Positions 45,575-56,928 of a DNA stretch of 64,000 nucleotides are shown here, piece after piece; within the stretch, counting starts at the first letter, position 1, and the number at the start of each line of letters is the position of its first letter. The notes under the pieces are model-generated. The model was not told the origin of the DNA. It saw only the letters and a list, made by a program, of their open reading frames with translations, and did not search any database. A program made the position numbers and the translations under genes. Source of the DNA: an uncultured Blastocatellia bacterium (lineage in GTDB: Bacteria > Acidobacteriota > Blastocatellia > Pyrinomonadales > Pyrinomonadaceae); contig CAMLLD010000001.1 in the NCBI GenBank assembly GCA_946480785.1, positions 145,971 through 209,970 on the forward strand. The letters are read 5' to 3'.

Positions 45575-46458
45575 TCCCTGCTTCTATCCGCGTTTATTTG
45601 TGTGTTCTAGCGGTTGTTTTTGTAGTACACGCGCAACCAGTAGCTCTGACAATTACCACTGAACCAAACGCCGCAGTTTGGATCGACGAAGTACGCCGCG
45701 GCACGACCGACGCTTCCGGCAAACTCGCACTCACAAAGCTCTCGCCCGGCCGTCACACAGTTCGCGTCCGCGCCAACGGCTTCAAAGAAACCACCGCCGC
45801 CTTGCTACCAGGCCGGCGCACACTCACCGTCAAACTAATCCCGACAACCGACGAAGCCGAACTAAAGTTCCAACAAGCCGAAACCGCACGCGAACAAGCA
45901 CGCGACGACGACGCGCGCAACAAAGCCGCCGACCTTTACCGCGCCGCGCTCAAACTGCGACCGGCATTTCCCGCTGCCCACGTCGGACTCGCACGCGTCT
46001 TGTTCGATCTGAACCAGTTCAAAGAAGCCCACGCCGAGATCGAAGCCGCGCGCCGCACCAGACCTGCCTACGCGGAAGCCTCAGCGGTCGAAGGCCGCAT
46101 CTATCGCGAAGAAGCATTCGCTGACGACGCGATTCGCTCGTTTCGCCGCGCGATCCGCGAAGGCAACGGCTTTCAACCCGAAGCGCACGTCGGTCTCGCA
46201 CGCCTCTACGAAGACCAGGGCGACTTCGCCGCCGCGATCATCGAGTTTCGCAAAGGCCTGGACCAACTCTCCGACAGCGAACCCGTGATTTACCAGATGC
46301 TCGGCGCGGCGTATGAAAAGGTCAACAAGCCGAAGGAAGCCGTGGCCGCTTACGAGAAGTATCTCGAGCTCGCGCCCAACGGCAGTTACGCCGCCGCGAT
46401 TCGCTCGATCATTCAGCAACTCAAGCGCGAAGCCGAAGGCGAACAGATCATCCCTTGA
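45571..46458 (+). CDS. Secreted PEGA-domain TPR protein
   Basis: 295 residues. Signal peptide (YLCVLAVVFVVHAQ), then a PEGA domain (TTEPNAAVWIDEVRRGTTDA, LSPGRHTVRVRANGFKETTA) and about five TPRs (AAHVGLARVLFDLNQFKEAH, AYAEASAVEGRIYREEAFAD, IYQMLGAAYEKVNKPKEAVA). PEGA domains are short surface-exposed beta domains; with TPRs they usually act as periplasmic scaffolds. ATGA overlap with the transglycosylase gene implies coupling and perhaps a shared role in wall remodelling. Confidence 0.9.
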   Translation: MIPASIRVYLCVLAVVFVVHAQPVALTITTEPNAAVWIDEVRRGTTDASGKLALTKLSPGRHTVRVRANGFKETTAALLPGRRTLTVKLIPTTDEAELKFQQAETAREQARDDDARNKAADLYRAALKLRPAFPAAHVGLARVLFDLNQFKEAHAEIEAARRTRPAYAEASAVEGRIYREEAFADDAIRSFRRAIREGNGFQPEAHVGLARLYEDQGDFAAAIIEFRKGLDQLSDSEPVIYQMLGAAYEKVNKPKEAVAAYEKYLELAPNGSYAAAIRSIIQQLKREAEGEQIIP

Positions 46459-46510
46459 GGTTTTAGCCTGCCTGAATGTACTCTGGTGGCCTTACTGGGA
46501 GTAAAAAATC

Positions 46511-47710
46511 ATGGCCACCCCCTCAGTCTCAAGACATCGACACGTCTCACACAAAGCAAGTTCGTTCACCGAGTCCGTTATTCGCGAAATGACGCGCGAA
46601 GCGATGAAATACGGCGCGGTGAACCTGTCGCAGGGCTTTCCCGATTTCTCCGCGCCCGAAGACATCAAGCGCAAAGCGATGGAAGCGATCGCCGCGGACG
46701 TCAATCAGTACGCGATCACGTGGGGCGCGAAAGATTTTCGCGACGCGATCGCGCAGAAGACGCGCTGGTATCTCGGGCTCGACATCGATCCCGAAACGGA
46801 AATCACGGTCACGTGCGGCTCGACCGAAGGCATGATCGCGGCGATGATGTCGACCGTCGATCCCGGCGAGGAAGTGATCGTCTTCGAACCGTTTTACGAA
46901 AACTACGCGCCGGACGCGATTCTCTCCGACGCGCGCCCGCGATACGTGCCGCTGCGCGCGCCCGATTGGAGTTTCGATCGCGAGGAGCTGCGCCGCACGT
47001 TCAATCACAACACGAAAGCCATCATCGTCTGCAACCCCAACAACCCGACCGGCAAAGTTTTCACGCAGGACGAGATGGAGTTCATCGCCGAGCTTTGCCA
47101 GGAGTTTGACGCGCTCTGTTTCACCGACGAGATCTACGAGCACATTCTTTACCCGCGCGAGGGCGTCGACATCCGGCACATCTCGATGGCCCAGATCGAC
47201 GGCATGCGCGAGCGAACGGTGATCGTCAACTCGATGTCGAAGACTTATTCAGTCACGGGTTGGCGAGTGGGTTATTGCATCGCGCCGCCGGAGATCACGA
47301 GCGGCATTCGCAAGGTTCATGACTTTCTGACCGTCGGCGCCGCGGCGCCGTTGCAGTCGGCGGGAGCTTATGCGCTGTCGCTGCCGCAGGAGTATTACGA
47401 CAAGCTGCAAATCGAATATCGCGCGCGGCGCGATCTGTTGTTGCCGGTGCTGGAAGATGCGGGTTTCAAGACGTTCCTGCCCGACGGCGCTTACTACATC
47501 ATGACGGACATCTCGGCGTTCGGCTTCAACGACGACGTCGAGTTTACAAAGCACCTGATTCGCGAAGTCGGTGTTGCGTGCGTGCCTGGATCGAGTTTCT
47601 ACAGCGTGCCGGCGTTGGGCCATCAGCAGGTGCGGTTCTGTTACTGCAAAAAAGACGAGACGCTCCACGCAGCCGCGGAGCGATTATCTAAACTGAAGTC
47701 ACGCCTCTAA
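46511..47710 (+). CDS. PLP-dependent class I/II aminotransferase
   Basis: 399 residues. Landmarks: NLSQGFPDF, YAITWGAKDFRDAIAQK, ITVTCGSTEGMIAAMMS, ICNPNNPTGKVF, CFTDEIYEHI (Asp binding the PLP nitrogen), and the Schiff-base Lys in NSMSKTYSVTGWRVGY; the substrate-binding Arg is in QQVRFCYCKKDE. Fits the aspartate/methionine/kynurenine aminotransferase group. Substrate cannot be fixed by eye. Its stop overlaps the start of the next gene by one base (TAATG). Confidence 0.93.
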   Translation: MATPSVSRHRHVSHKASSFTESVIREMTREAMKYGAVNLSQGFPDFSAPEDIKRKAMEAIAADVNQYAITWGAKDFRDAIAQKTRWYLGLDIDPETEITVTCGSTEGMIAAMMSTVDPGEEVIVFEPFYENYAPDAILSDARPRYVPLRAPDWSFDREELRRTFNHNTKAIIVCNPNNPTGKVFTQDEMEFIAELCQEFDALCFTDEIYEHILYPREGVDIRHISMAQIDGMRERTVIVNSMSKTYSVTGWRVGYCIAPPEITSGIRKVHDFLTVGAAAPLQSAGAYALSLPQEYYDKLQIEYRARRDLLLPVLEDAGFKTFLPDGAYYIMTDISAFGFNDDVEFTKHLIREVGVACVPGSSFYSVPALGHQQVRFCYCKKDETLHAAAERLSKLKSRL

Positions 47711-48621
47711 TGAAACGCGCCCTAACCGGTTTTCTCTTTCTTTTGTGTTTGTCTGTAGTGGTCGGGGCGCAACAACTCCCGGATCCTGAATTCAACACGA
47801 CCGTCGCCAACCCGGCTTACACGAAAACCGAACCGCGCGTTCTCTTCGACGAAGCGCATCACAACTTCCACACCATCGACGGCCGTTACAAACCGTTCGC
47901 GGATCTGCTGCGCAACGACGGCTACCGCGTCGTCCGCAATCGCCAGCCGTTCAGCAAAGAAACTCTGAACAGCTTCAAAGTGCTCGTGATCGCAAACGCG
48001 CTCGGTGCGGAAGACATGGACGACAACGGCGCCGACGCAGCCGCGTTTACTGAAGAAGAATGCCAGGCCGTGCAGGACTGGGTGAAGGGCGGCGGCTCGC
48101 TGTTGCTCATCGCCGATCACGCGCCATTCGGCGGCGCGGCCTCGTCACTGGCCAAGCGTTTTGACGTCGATATGAGCAAAGGCTTCACGTACGACCCGGC
48201 AAACTCCGTCGAAGGCAATGCCTCGGTTCTAATTTTCTCGCGCGACAACAAACTGCTCGCGACGCATCCGATCACCGAAGGACGCGATGAAAAGGAGCGC
48301 GTCAATCGCGTGCAGAGTTTCACCGGGCAATCGTTGAAAGGGCCGGCGGACAGCGTCGCGATTCTCAAGCTCGCCGACACGGCGAAGGACAGTCCCGATC
48401 AAAACACTGATGCGTCCGTTTCCGCCGCGGGACGCGCGGAAGCGTTGGCGTTCAAGTTTGGTAAAGGCCGCGTCGTGGTCCAGGGCGAAGCGGCGATGCT
48501 CTCCGCACAAATCTCCGGTCCGGAGAAATCCAAAATGGGCATGAACGTGCCGGGAAACGACAACAAGCAATACGCGCTAAACGTGATGCACTGGTTGTCG
48601 GGGTTATTGAAAGAGAAGTAA
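47710..48621 (+). CDS. Secreted DUF4350-like protein
   Basis: 303 residues with a signal peptide (LTGFLFLLCLSVVVGAQQ). The body resembles the GATase1-like/DUF4350 fold: VLFDEAHHNFHTIDGRYKPF, LLRNDGYRVVRNRQPFS, KVLVIANALG, VQDWVKGGGSLLLIADHAPFGG, and a late GKGRVVVQGEAAMLSAQ. These domains lack the amidotransferase triad and are thought to bind rather than catalyse. The coupled start suggests co-expression with the aminotransferase. Function unknown. Confidence 0.8.
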   Translation: MKRALTGFLFLLCLSVVVGAQQLPDPEFNTTVANPAYTKTEPRVLFDEAHHNFHTIDGRYKPFADLLRNDGYRVVRNRQPFSKETLNSFKVLVIANALGAEDMDDNGADAAAFTEEECQAVQDWVKGGGSLLLIADHAPFGGAASSLAKRFDVDMSKGFTYDPANSVEGNASVLIFSRDNKLLATHPITEGRDEKERVNRVQSFTGQSLKGPADSVAILKLADTAKDSPDQNTDASVSAAGRAEALAFKFGKGRVVVQGEAAMLSAQISGPEKSKMGMNVPGNDNKQYALNVMHWLSGLLKEK

Positions 48622-48675
48622 TGCCGGGTTGGGATCGAAAGCGGGCAAGCGATCTGGATTATCGGCGGGCTGGTG

Positions 48676-48816
48676 ATGGGAACCTACATCGCCTACTCTG
48701 ACTCGCTGGATGAGAACGGCGCTTTCGGCGTAAGGTTTTTTGTTTTTCTCGAAACGTTAGTGCTGCTGATAATGGCAACACTCTTCTACTTATACTCACG
48801 CAAGAAAAATAATTAG
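48676..48816 (+). CDS. 46-residue membrane ORF
   Basis: ATG at 48676 (GTG at 48673) opens a frame with one clear transmembrane helix (FFVFLETLVLLIMATLFYLY) and a basic tail SRKKNN. Upstream in-frame codons (AIWIIGGL) are also hydrophobic, so the true start may be earlier or lost. The stop overlaps the convergent VWA stop by 4 bases, which is typical of real gene ends here. No clear ribosome binding site; low-moderate confidence. Confidence 0.4.
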   Translation: MGTYIAYSDSLDENGAFGVRFFVFLETLVLLIMATLFYLYSRKKNN

Positions 48817-49724
48817 TTCGGCTGCTGCATCGACTTCGCGCGCACCGTGATCCCATCATTCCCCAACACGAGCAACGCGCGCGCCTGGCCAAACGGCGCA
48901 CTCGACGGCACGTAAGAAAGCACGTAACGGTTCTTCCGCAACTCGTCACAGATCGCCTTTGCAGCTACTGAAGGCTCGTCGATCGCAAAGGTTTTTCCGC
49001 CTGTTCCTTCCACGAGTTTGTCGATCACGACTTTGGGTTTCGGGACGTCGCGCCGGATCGCACCGCGTGTCCGATCGACCGCCTGCACTGCGTAAACGGT
49101 GATGTTCTCCGCCTGCAACTCCGCAAGCGTCTGCTCGAACGTCGCCTTGCTGCCACGGTCCAACCCGTCGCTGATCACGACGATGACTCGCTTTTGACTC
49201 GGCAACGGCCTGAGCGCCTCGTCAACCACCGCTCGAATCGCGTCGAACAAAAACGGCTGGCCTTTTTTCCGAAACAGCTTCAACGACTTCTCGATCGATT
49301 TCGCGTCGTCAGTCCAATCCGAAACGATCTCCGCCTGCTCGTCGTAGCCGACGATCAGCAGTTTGTCGCCTTCATAGATCTCGTAAGCAAACTCGCGCGC
49401 GGCCTGTTCGAGTTTTTCCACGTCCGCGCGAATCGTCAACGAGTTGTCGACTAATAGCACGATCTTCGCGGGCGACGGATCGGGCGTGAAATTGCGAATC
49501 GACTGTTCGACGCCGTTGTCGTAAACCGAAACTTCTTTGCTGGTGACTGGTGTTTCGCGATTGTCGTCGCGGCGCGCAATCACTCCGACCTGCACGCCAC
49601 CGGCGGCGTTTGCGTTCGGCCGGACGCCGGATTGGGCCATACCGGATTGAATGATCACAGTGATAGCCACAAGGCCAATGACTAGCAGAGCCGGTAAGGT
49701 GATGTGAGTTCGTGGCGAGCGCAT
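48813..49724 (-). CDS. Exported VWFA-related protein
   Basis: 303 residues. A signal anchor (LPALLVIGLVAITVIIQSG) precedes a VWA domain of the acidobacterial VWFA-related type: KIVLLVDNSLTIRADVEKLE, a GYDEQAEIVSDWTDD strand and RVIVVISDGLDRGSKATFE. The metal-site motif DxSxS is altered to DNSLT, so metal binding may be weak or use Thr. The C-terminal YVLSYVPSSAPFGQARALLV beta region is typical of the family. Probably periplasmic and adhesion- or complex-forming; partner unknown. Confidence 0.88.
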   Translation of the reverse strand: MRSPRTHITLPALLVIGLVAITVIIQSGMAQSGVRPNANAAGGVQVGVIARRDDNRETPVTSKEVSVYDNGVEQSIRNFTPDPSPAKIVLLVDNSLTIRADVEKLEQAAREFAYEIYEGDKLLIVGYDEQAEIVSDWTDDAKSIEKSLKLFRKKGQPFLFDAIRAVVDEALRPLPSQKRVIVVISDGLDRGSKATFEQTLAELQAENITVYAVQAVDRTRGAIRRDVPKPKVVIDKLVEGTGGKTFAIDEPSVAAKAICDELRKNRYVLSYVPSSAPFGQARALLVLGNDGITVRAKSMQQPN

Positions 49725-49745
49725 CGTTCGAACTTGCTGAACCGT

Positions 49746-50069
49746 TTAGTCGCCGCTGGACGCCTTCGGAGCGGAAGGCTTCTCGGTCTTCTTCGCGGAG
49801 GAGCTTTCTTTGGTTGTTTTGGTATCGCTCTTTTCGGACTTTTCGGTCTTAGCCTCGGATTCGGACTTCTCGCCTTTCGTTGCCTTTCCCTTTCCGGCGT
49901 AGTCGGTGACGTACCAACCCGAGCCCTTGAACTGAATCGCGGGCGCCGAGAGGAGTTTATCCAGGCGGCCACCGCACTTCGGACACTTCGTGAGCGGCTT
50001 GTCGCTCACCTTCTGAAAGGCTTCCGTATGCGCCTTGCACTTACGACATTCGTATTCATAAATCGGCAT
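49746..50069 (-). CDS. FmdB-type zinc-ribbon protein
   Basis: 107 residues. MPIYEYECRKCKAHTEAFQK with a second CPKCGG pair is the FmdB/CxxC-CxxC putative regulatory zinc ribbon; SGWYVTDY is also typical. The tail (about 50 residues) is a low-complexity Lys/Ser/Glu stretch likely to be disordered. Function is unknown; early work linked relatives to formamidase control. It lies 21 bases upstream of the VWA gene on the same strand. Confidence 0.9.
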   Translation of the reverse strand: MPIYEYECRKCKAHTEAFQKVSDKPLTKCPKCGGRLDKLLSAPAIQFKGSGWYVTDYAGKGKATKGEKSESEAKTEKSEKSDTKTTKESSSAKKTEKPSAPKASSGD

Positions 50070-50100
50070 ACTCGGATTATACGGACAAACGACGGCTGCT

Positions 50101-50130
50101 TTGCAACTTCCCGCAGCCTTCGTCTATGCT
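50101..50130 (+). promoter_or_regulatory. Candidate sigma-70 promoter of the GAF-sigma54 activator gene
   Basis: TTGCAA (50101-50106) and TATGCT (50125-50130) are 18 bases apart, placing the start near 50137, only a few bases before the ATG at 50143. The TTG that would extend the frame upstream is therefore probably the -35 box, not a start codon. A nearly leaderless mRNA would follow. Confidence 0.45.
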
Positions 50131-50142
50131 CTCTCGCGAAGC

Positions 50143-52269
50143 ATGTCTAACACCGCTCAATCGCTTTCGCTCGAACGCAAGATCAAAATGCACGAGGCGC
50201 GCGAGGGCATCATCAACCGCCTCGCGATGACCCTCCCAAACGCCATCAATCTCGACCGCTTTCTGACGGTCATCGTGTCGGAGCTCGGCCGCATGATGAA
50301 CGTCGACCGGTGCGACGTGATTCAGTTAAAGTCTGAGAGCGAGCTGCGCATCAGTCACGAATGGCGCGCGTCGAGCGACGTGCCATCGAGTTTGGGAACT
50401 GTAATTCCGCTCGATCTGAAACAACTCTCCGATCATATCGACCTGCGCAAAACGATTCGTCTCGACGACATTTCAGCCGCCGGTCTCGATCACAAAGTCC
50501 GCTTTCTCGCCGAAAGCCTCGGCACGCGATCGTTGCTTGTCGTGCCGGTGATGCTCGGTGACGACGTGCTTGGTCTAGTCGGCTTGCATACGACGCGCAC
50601 GCCGCGCGAGTGGCTCGACGATGAGGTTTCGTTTCTGCAATCGATCGCCGGCCAGCTTGCGATTGGTTACCAGTACACGCGGCTTTACACCGACAAAGAA
50701 CGCGAAGCCGAGACGAAGCGCGCGTTGCTGTCGATCGCGAATGCGTTGAATGCGCGTTCGGATTTTCGCGAAGTGTCGGGGCTCGTTTTGGAACGCGCGA
50801 TTGCGCTTCTCGGTGCGGACTATTCGGCGTTGGGCGTACTCGATCCGGCGGCTAGCCGGATCAGTTTGGCGGCGTTCAAGGCCGCGCCACACGCGACGAC
50901 CGATTCGATTCAGGGTTTGTTTGACGCGCACGGGCAGTCGTTGGATGTGACGGCGTTTCCGGCGATGGTCGAAGTGCTCGCGCAAGGAAAAACGCTGCGG
51001 CTGCTGGAAACCGATCTGCCGTTTCCGATTCGACTGCTGTTCAATTCAGTGCTCGGCGGGCGCGCGGCGCTAGTTGCGCCGGTGCGGGTCGGCGGACAGA
51101 CGTTTGGCTTGCTCGGTCTGGTTTGGAGTGAAAGCCGCGCTGGTTTTGACGATCATGAAGTAGCGCTCGTGGAAGGTATCGCCGACCAAATCGGCACCGC
51201 GCTGGAGCGCGATCAGTTGTCGGCCGAGATCATGCACCTGCGCAGCGCGTTGCACGAGCGTTACGGCGAAGACCGCATAATCGGCCAGACGCCGGCGATT
51301 CGACGCGCGATCGAACTCGCTTTGAGCGTTGCTGATACGCAGACGACGGTTTTGATCGAAGGCGAGTCGGGCACCGGCAAGGAACTGCTCGCGAACCTGA
51401 TTCACTTCAATTCCGGCCGCGAGGACCAGCCGTACGTGAAGTTAAACTGCGGCGCGATTCCGGAGACGTTGCTGGAGACGGAACTGTTTGGCCACGAGAA
51501 GGGCGCGTTTACGGATGCGCGCGCGCTGCGTCGCGGCAGGTTTGAAGAAGCGAACCGCGGGACGTTGTTTTTGGATGAAGTTGGGGAGATGAGTTTGTCG
51601 GCGCAGGTGCGTTTGCTGCGGGTGTTGCAGGATGGAGAGTTCACGCGCGTCGGCGGCAGTGAAGTGATCAAGACTGACGTGCGCGTGGTCGCGGCGTCGA
51701 ATGTTGATTTAAAACGCGCGGTCGAACTCGGAACGTTCCGGCAGGATCTGTTTTATCGTTTGTCGGTGTTTCCGATCATGCTGCCGCCGTTGCGCGAACG
51801 CCCGGACGACATTCATCCGCTCGTGATCCACTTCATCGAGCACTACAAACAGAAGACCGGCCGCTTCATCTCGGGTATTTCGAAAGACGCGTTGCAGGCC
51901 TTGATCACTTACGAGTGGCCGGGCAATGTGCGTGAGCTTGAAAACGCGATCGAGCGCGCGGTGATCATCGCTTCGGGCCGCCAGATCGAATTGGAAGACT
52001 TGCCCGAAGCGATCAGCAAAGTCTCGCTGCGCCAGCGCGACCGCGTCAAAGTCGAACGCGCAAAAGCCGCGAGCGAAGGCCGCACGACGACGTTGGAAGT
52101 GACGGTGCCGTCGTCCATGGAAGAGATCGAACGCCTCGCCATCGAAGCCACCCTCGACTACACCGAGGGCGACAAATCGCACGCCGCCCGCGCTCTCGGC
52201 ATCGGCCGCAAGACGCTCTATCGCAAGCTGGAGCAGTATAACGGCGGCTCAGGTGGACCAAGGGAATAG
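50143..52269 (+). CDS. GAF-domain sigma-54-type transcriptional activator with GAFTDA loop
   Basis: About 708 residues from the ATG at 50143. Two GAF-like domains (about residues 20-175 and 195-380; SLLVVPVMLGDDVLGLVGLH and ALVAPVRVGGQTFGLLGLVW) precede an AAA+ domain with Walker A GESGTGKE (from 407), Walker B GTLFLDEVGEM, and FRQDLFYRLSVFPIMLPPLR. The sigma54-contact loop reads GAFTDA (454-459) instead of GAFTGA. A Fis-type HTH ends the protein (GDKSHAARALGIGRKTLYRK). GAF domains sense small ligands or redox state. The loop change may reduce or alter sigma54 engagement. Transcribed divergently from the FmdB gene. Confidence 0.9.
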   Translation: MSNTAQSLSLERKIKMHEAREGIINRLAMTLPNAINLDRFLTVIVSELGRMMNVDRCDVIQLKSESELRISHEWRASSDVPSSLGTVIPLDLKQLSDHIDLRKTIRLDDISAAGLDHKVRFLAESLGTRSLLVVPVMLGDDVLGLVGLHTTRTPREWLDDEVSFLQSIAGQLAIGYQYTRLYTDKEREAETKRALLSIANALNARSDFREVSGLVLERAIALLGADYSALGVLDPAASRISLAAFKAAPHATTDSIQGLFDAHGQSLDVTAFPAMVEVLAQGKTLRLLETDLPFPIRLLFNSVLGGRAALVAPVRVGGQTFGLLGLVWSESRAGFDDHEVALVEGIADQIGTALERDQLSAEIMHLRSALHERYGEDRIIGQTPAIRRAIELALSVADTQTTVLIEGESGTGKELLANLIHFNSGREDQPYVKLNCGAIPETLLETELFGHEKGAFTDARALRRGRFEEANRGTLFLDEVGEMSLSAQVRLLRVLQDGEFTRVGGSEVIKTDVRVVAASNVDLKRAVELGTFRQDLFYRLSVFPIMLPPLRERPDDIHPLVIHFIEHYKQKTGRFISGISKDALQALITYEWPGNVRELENAIERAVIIASGRQIELEDLPEAISKVSLRQRDRVKVERAKAASEGRTTTLEVTVPSSMEEIERLAIEATLDYTEGDKSHAARALGIGRKTLYRKLEQYNGGSGGPRE

Positions 52270-52333
52270 GCGGGAGCGGGATAATCTGTGCTATAGTCCA
52301 ACGCCTTAATTCTTTAGGAAAGGACCCATTGAA

Positions 52334-52768
52334 ATGGGATATGACGAATATCGGAGAGAGAGCGGTGACAGCGTCTCTTCCCGTTTAACTTATCTGCTTA
52401 TCGGCGGCGGTATCGGCGCCATTCTGGCGCTTTTGTTTGCGCCCAAGTCGGGCCAGGAATTGCGCGGCGACATCGCCGATGCAACGCGCAAAGGCATCGA
52501 CCGTTCACGCGAAGCGGCGCAGCAACTCGGCGATCGCGCCGGCGAATACTACGAAGCGACCCGCGCCCGCGCTGGTGAGCTTTACTCGCAGGCAGCCGAG
52601 CGCGTCGGTGAAGTGGCCCAAAACGCGCGCGATGCAGCGGCGCGGCAAACCGGAACCGTCTCCGCCGCGATCGAGGCCGGTAAGAAGGCTTACCAGGAAG
52701 AGAAGCGCAAGACCGAAATGTCGGGCCGCATCGAAGCCTCGCCGAACTACGGAGAAAAGGCGAACTAG
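52334..52768 (+). CDS. YtxH-domain stress/envelope protein
   Basis: 144 residues. One N-terminal hydrophobic helix with glycine zipper (YLLIGGGIGAILALLFAPKS) followed by the YtxH hallmark G-x-E-L-R and a long Ala/Arg/Glu helix (EAAQQLGDRAGEYYEATRAR) resembling late-embryogenesis-like amphipathic repeats. Family members are membrane-anchored and often stress-induced; function is undefined. AGGAAAGGA lies before the ATG. The DUF948-like gene follows 10 bases on. Confidence 0.88.
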   Translation: MGYDEYRRESGDSVSSRLTYLLIGGGIGAILALLFAPKSGQELRGDIADATRKGIDRSREAAQQLGDRAGEYYEATRARAGELYSQAAERVGEVAQNARDAAARQTGTVSAAIEAGKKAYQEEKRKTEMSGRIEASPNYGEKAN

Positions 52769-52778
52769 TTAATCAAGG

Positions 52779-53354
52779 GTGATGACGTTCCTCGCGTTAC
52801 AGATGAGCACCAGAGACCCGATGTTCTGGGTCATGGTTGTAGTCGCTCTGTCGTTTATCGTGATCGCGATCGCCATGGTGGCGATCGCGGTTTTCGTTAA
52901 CCGCGCGGTCAAGACTGTTGGCCGCGTGGAACAGAAACTCGAGCCGCTGATGGAACGCGTTAATGCCATGAGCGAACAAGGCCAGCAAATCGCCGTGCAG
53001 GGTAAGCTGATTGCCGAGCAGTTCACTGCTGTCTCGGGTCATCTTTCCACGGCGACGATGCACTTCTCGGAATCGCTCGCGATCATCAAGGGCGAGGTTG
53101 CCGAGTTGAAGGCCCTCGTGAGCGACACGGCGGTCGAGGCACGCGACAAGGTCGAGCTCGTGAGCCGCACGATCGATCGCACGCACAAGCAGGTGGCGCT
53201 GACGACTGACTTCGTGCAGTCGAAAGTGATAGAGCCGGCGCGCGAGCTGGCCGCGATTATGGCGGGCTTCCGCCGCGGCCTCGAGGTTCTCGTAGCGCCC
53301 ATGCCGAAGCCCGTTAATCAGACGTACGGAGAGGATGAGATGTTTATCGGTTGA
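52779..53354 (+). CDS. DUF948-like membrane-anchored coiled-coil protein
   Basis: 191 residues; starts at 52779 (GTG), 52782 or 52803 (ATG) are possible. One transmembrane helix (FWVMVVVALSFIVIAIAMVA) is followed by a long heptad-like helix (VEQKLEPLMERVNAMSEQGQ, GEVAELKALVSDTAVEARDK). This layout matches DUF948/YoxC-type proteins that often accompany YtxH, as here. A final FRRGLEVL segment and short tail close the protein. Role in the envelope is unknown. A strong terminator follows 27 bases after the stop. Confidence 0.8.
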   Translation: MMTFLALQMSTRDPMFWVMVVVALSFIVIAIAMVAIAVFVNRAVKTVGRVEQKLEPLMERVNAMSEQGQQIAVQGKLIAEQFTAVSGHLSTATMHFSESLAIIKGEVAELKALVSDTAVEARDKVELVSRTIDRTHKQVALTTDFVQSKVIEPARELAAIMAGFRRGLEVLVAPMPKPVNQTYGEDEMFIG

Positions 53355-53380
53355 GCAAACGCGCCAACCCGGTTTTAGCG

Positions 53381-53418
53381 ACCCGAGTCATCGCATCCGT
53401 CGATGGCTCGGGTTTTTC
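53381..53418 (+). terminator. Factor-independent terminator after the YtxH/DUF948 pair
   Basis: ACCCGAG (53381-53387) pairs with CTCGGGT (53407-53413), extended inside by CATCG/CGATG, and is followed directly by TTTTT. This is a textbook intrinsic terminator for the 52334-53354 transcription unit and insulates ileS. Confidence 0.85.
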
Positions 53419-53447
53419 ATAGATGTTAGTATCTACGACTTACGCTT

Positions 53448-56373
<2,926 letters not shown>

Positions 56374-56393
<20 letters not shown>

Positions 56394-56928
56394 TCCAGCA
56401 CACGAAGTGCGCATGCGCTTCGCCTGCCGCGCCGGCTACCTGCTGGCCGCGCTCGGTGTTTATTTCGCCGACCAGGGCTCGAAAGCATGGGCCGCGCGAA
56501 CGCTGCGCTACGCCGACGAGCGCGTGATGGTCCCCGGGCTCGTCAAGTTTTACTACACAGAAAACCCCGGCATCGCCTTCGGCCAGCTTCAGGAAGGTGG
56601 CTCGTTTGGCCGCTGGTTCTTCGTCGTACTCGCGGTTGCTGCCGCCATCGCCGTCTTTTACTATTTCCTTCGTACTCCCCGAAACGACGATCGCGTGCTC
56701 GGAGCTTGCGCGCTGCTGCTCGCCGGTATCGCCGGCAATCTCACCGATCGCATTCGCCTCGGTTACGTGATTGATTTCATCGTCTTGCACGCCGGCAATT
56801 ATCATTGGCCCACGTTCAATGTCGCGGACGCGAGCATTACAATTGGAGCACTGTTACTGGCTTTCGACCTGATTTTCAGTCACAGATCAAAAACAAAAGA
56901 TGTACCCGGAACTGTTTCGCATCGGTAG
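56374..56928 (+). CDS. lspA: Lipoprotein signal peptidase (SPase II)
   Basis: 184 residues, four membrane helices. Catalytic segments [19 protein letters not shown] (Asp) and [11 protein letters not shown] (second Asp) plus [12 protein letters not shown] are LspA signatures. The enzyme cuts prolipoprotein signal peptides before the lipid-modified Cys. It overlaps ileS upstream and lgt downstream by 29 bases, joining the two consecutive lipoprotein-processing steps in one transcript. The first 12 residues may be an extension. Confidence 0.95.

Noticed and set aside
50101..50142. TTG start at 50101 for the GAF-sigma54 gene
   Set aside because: The TTG lies in a good -35/-10 arrangement; the ATG at 50143 is more likely the start.
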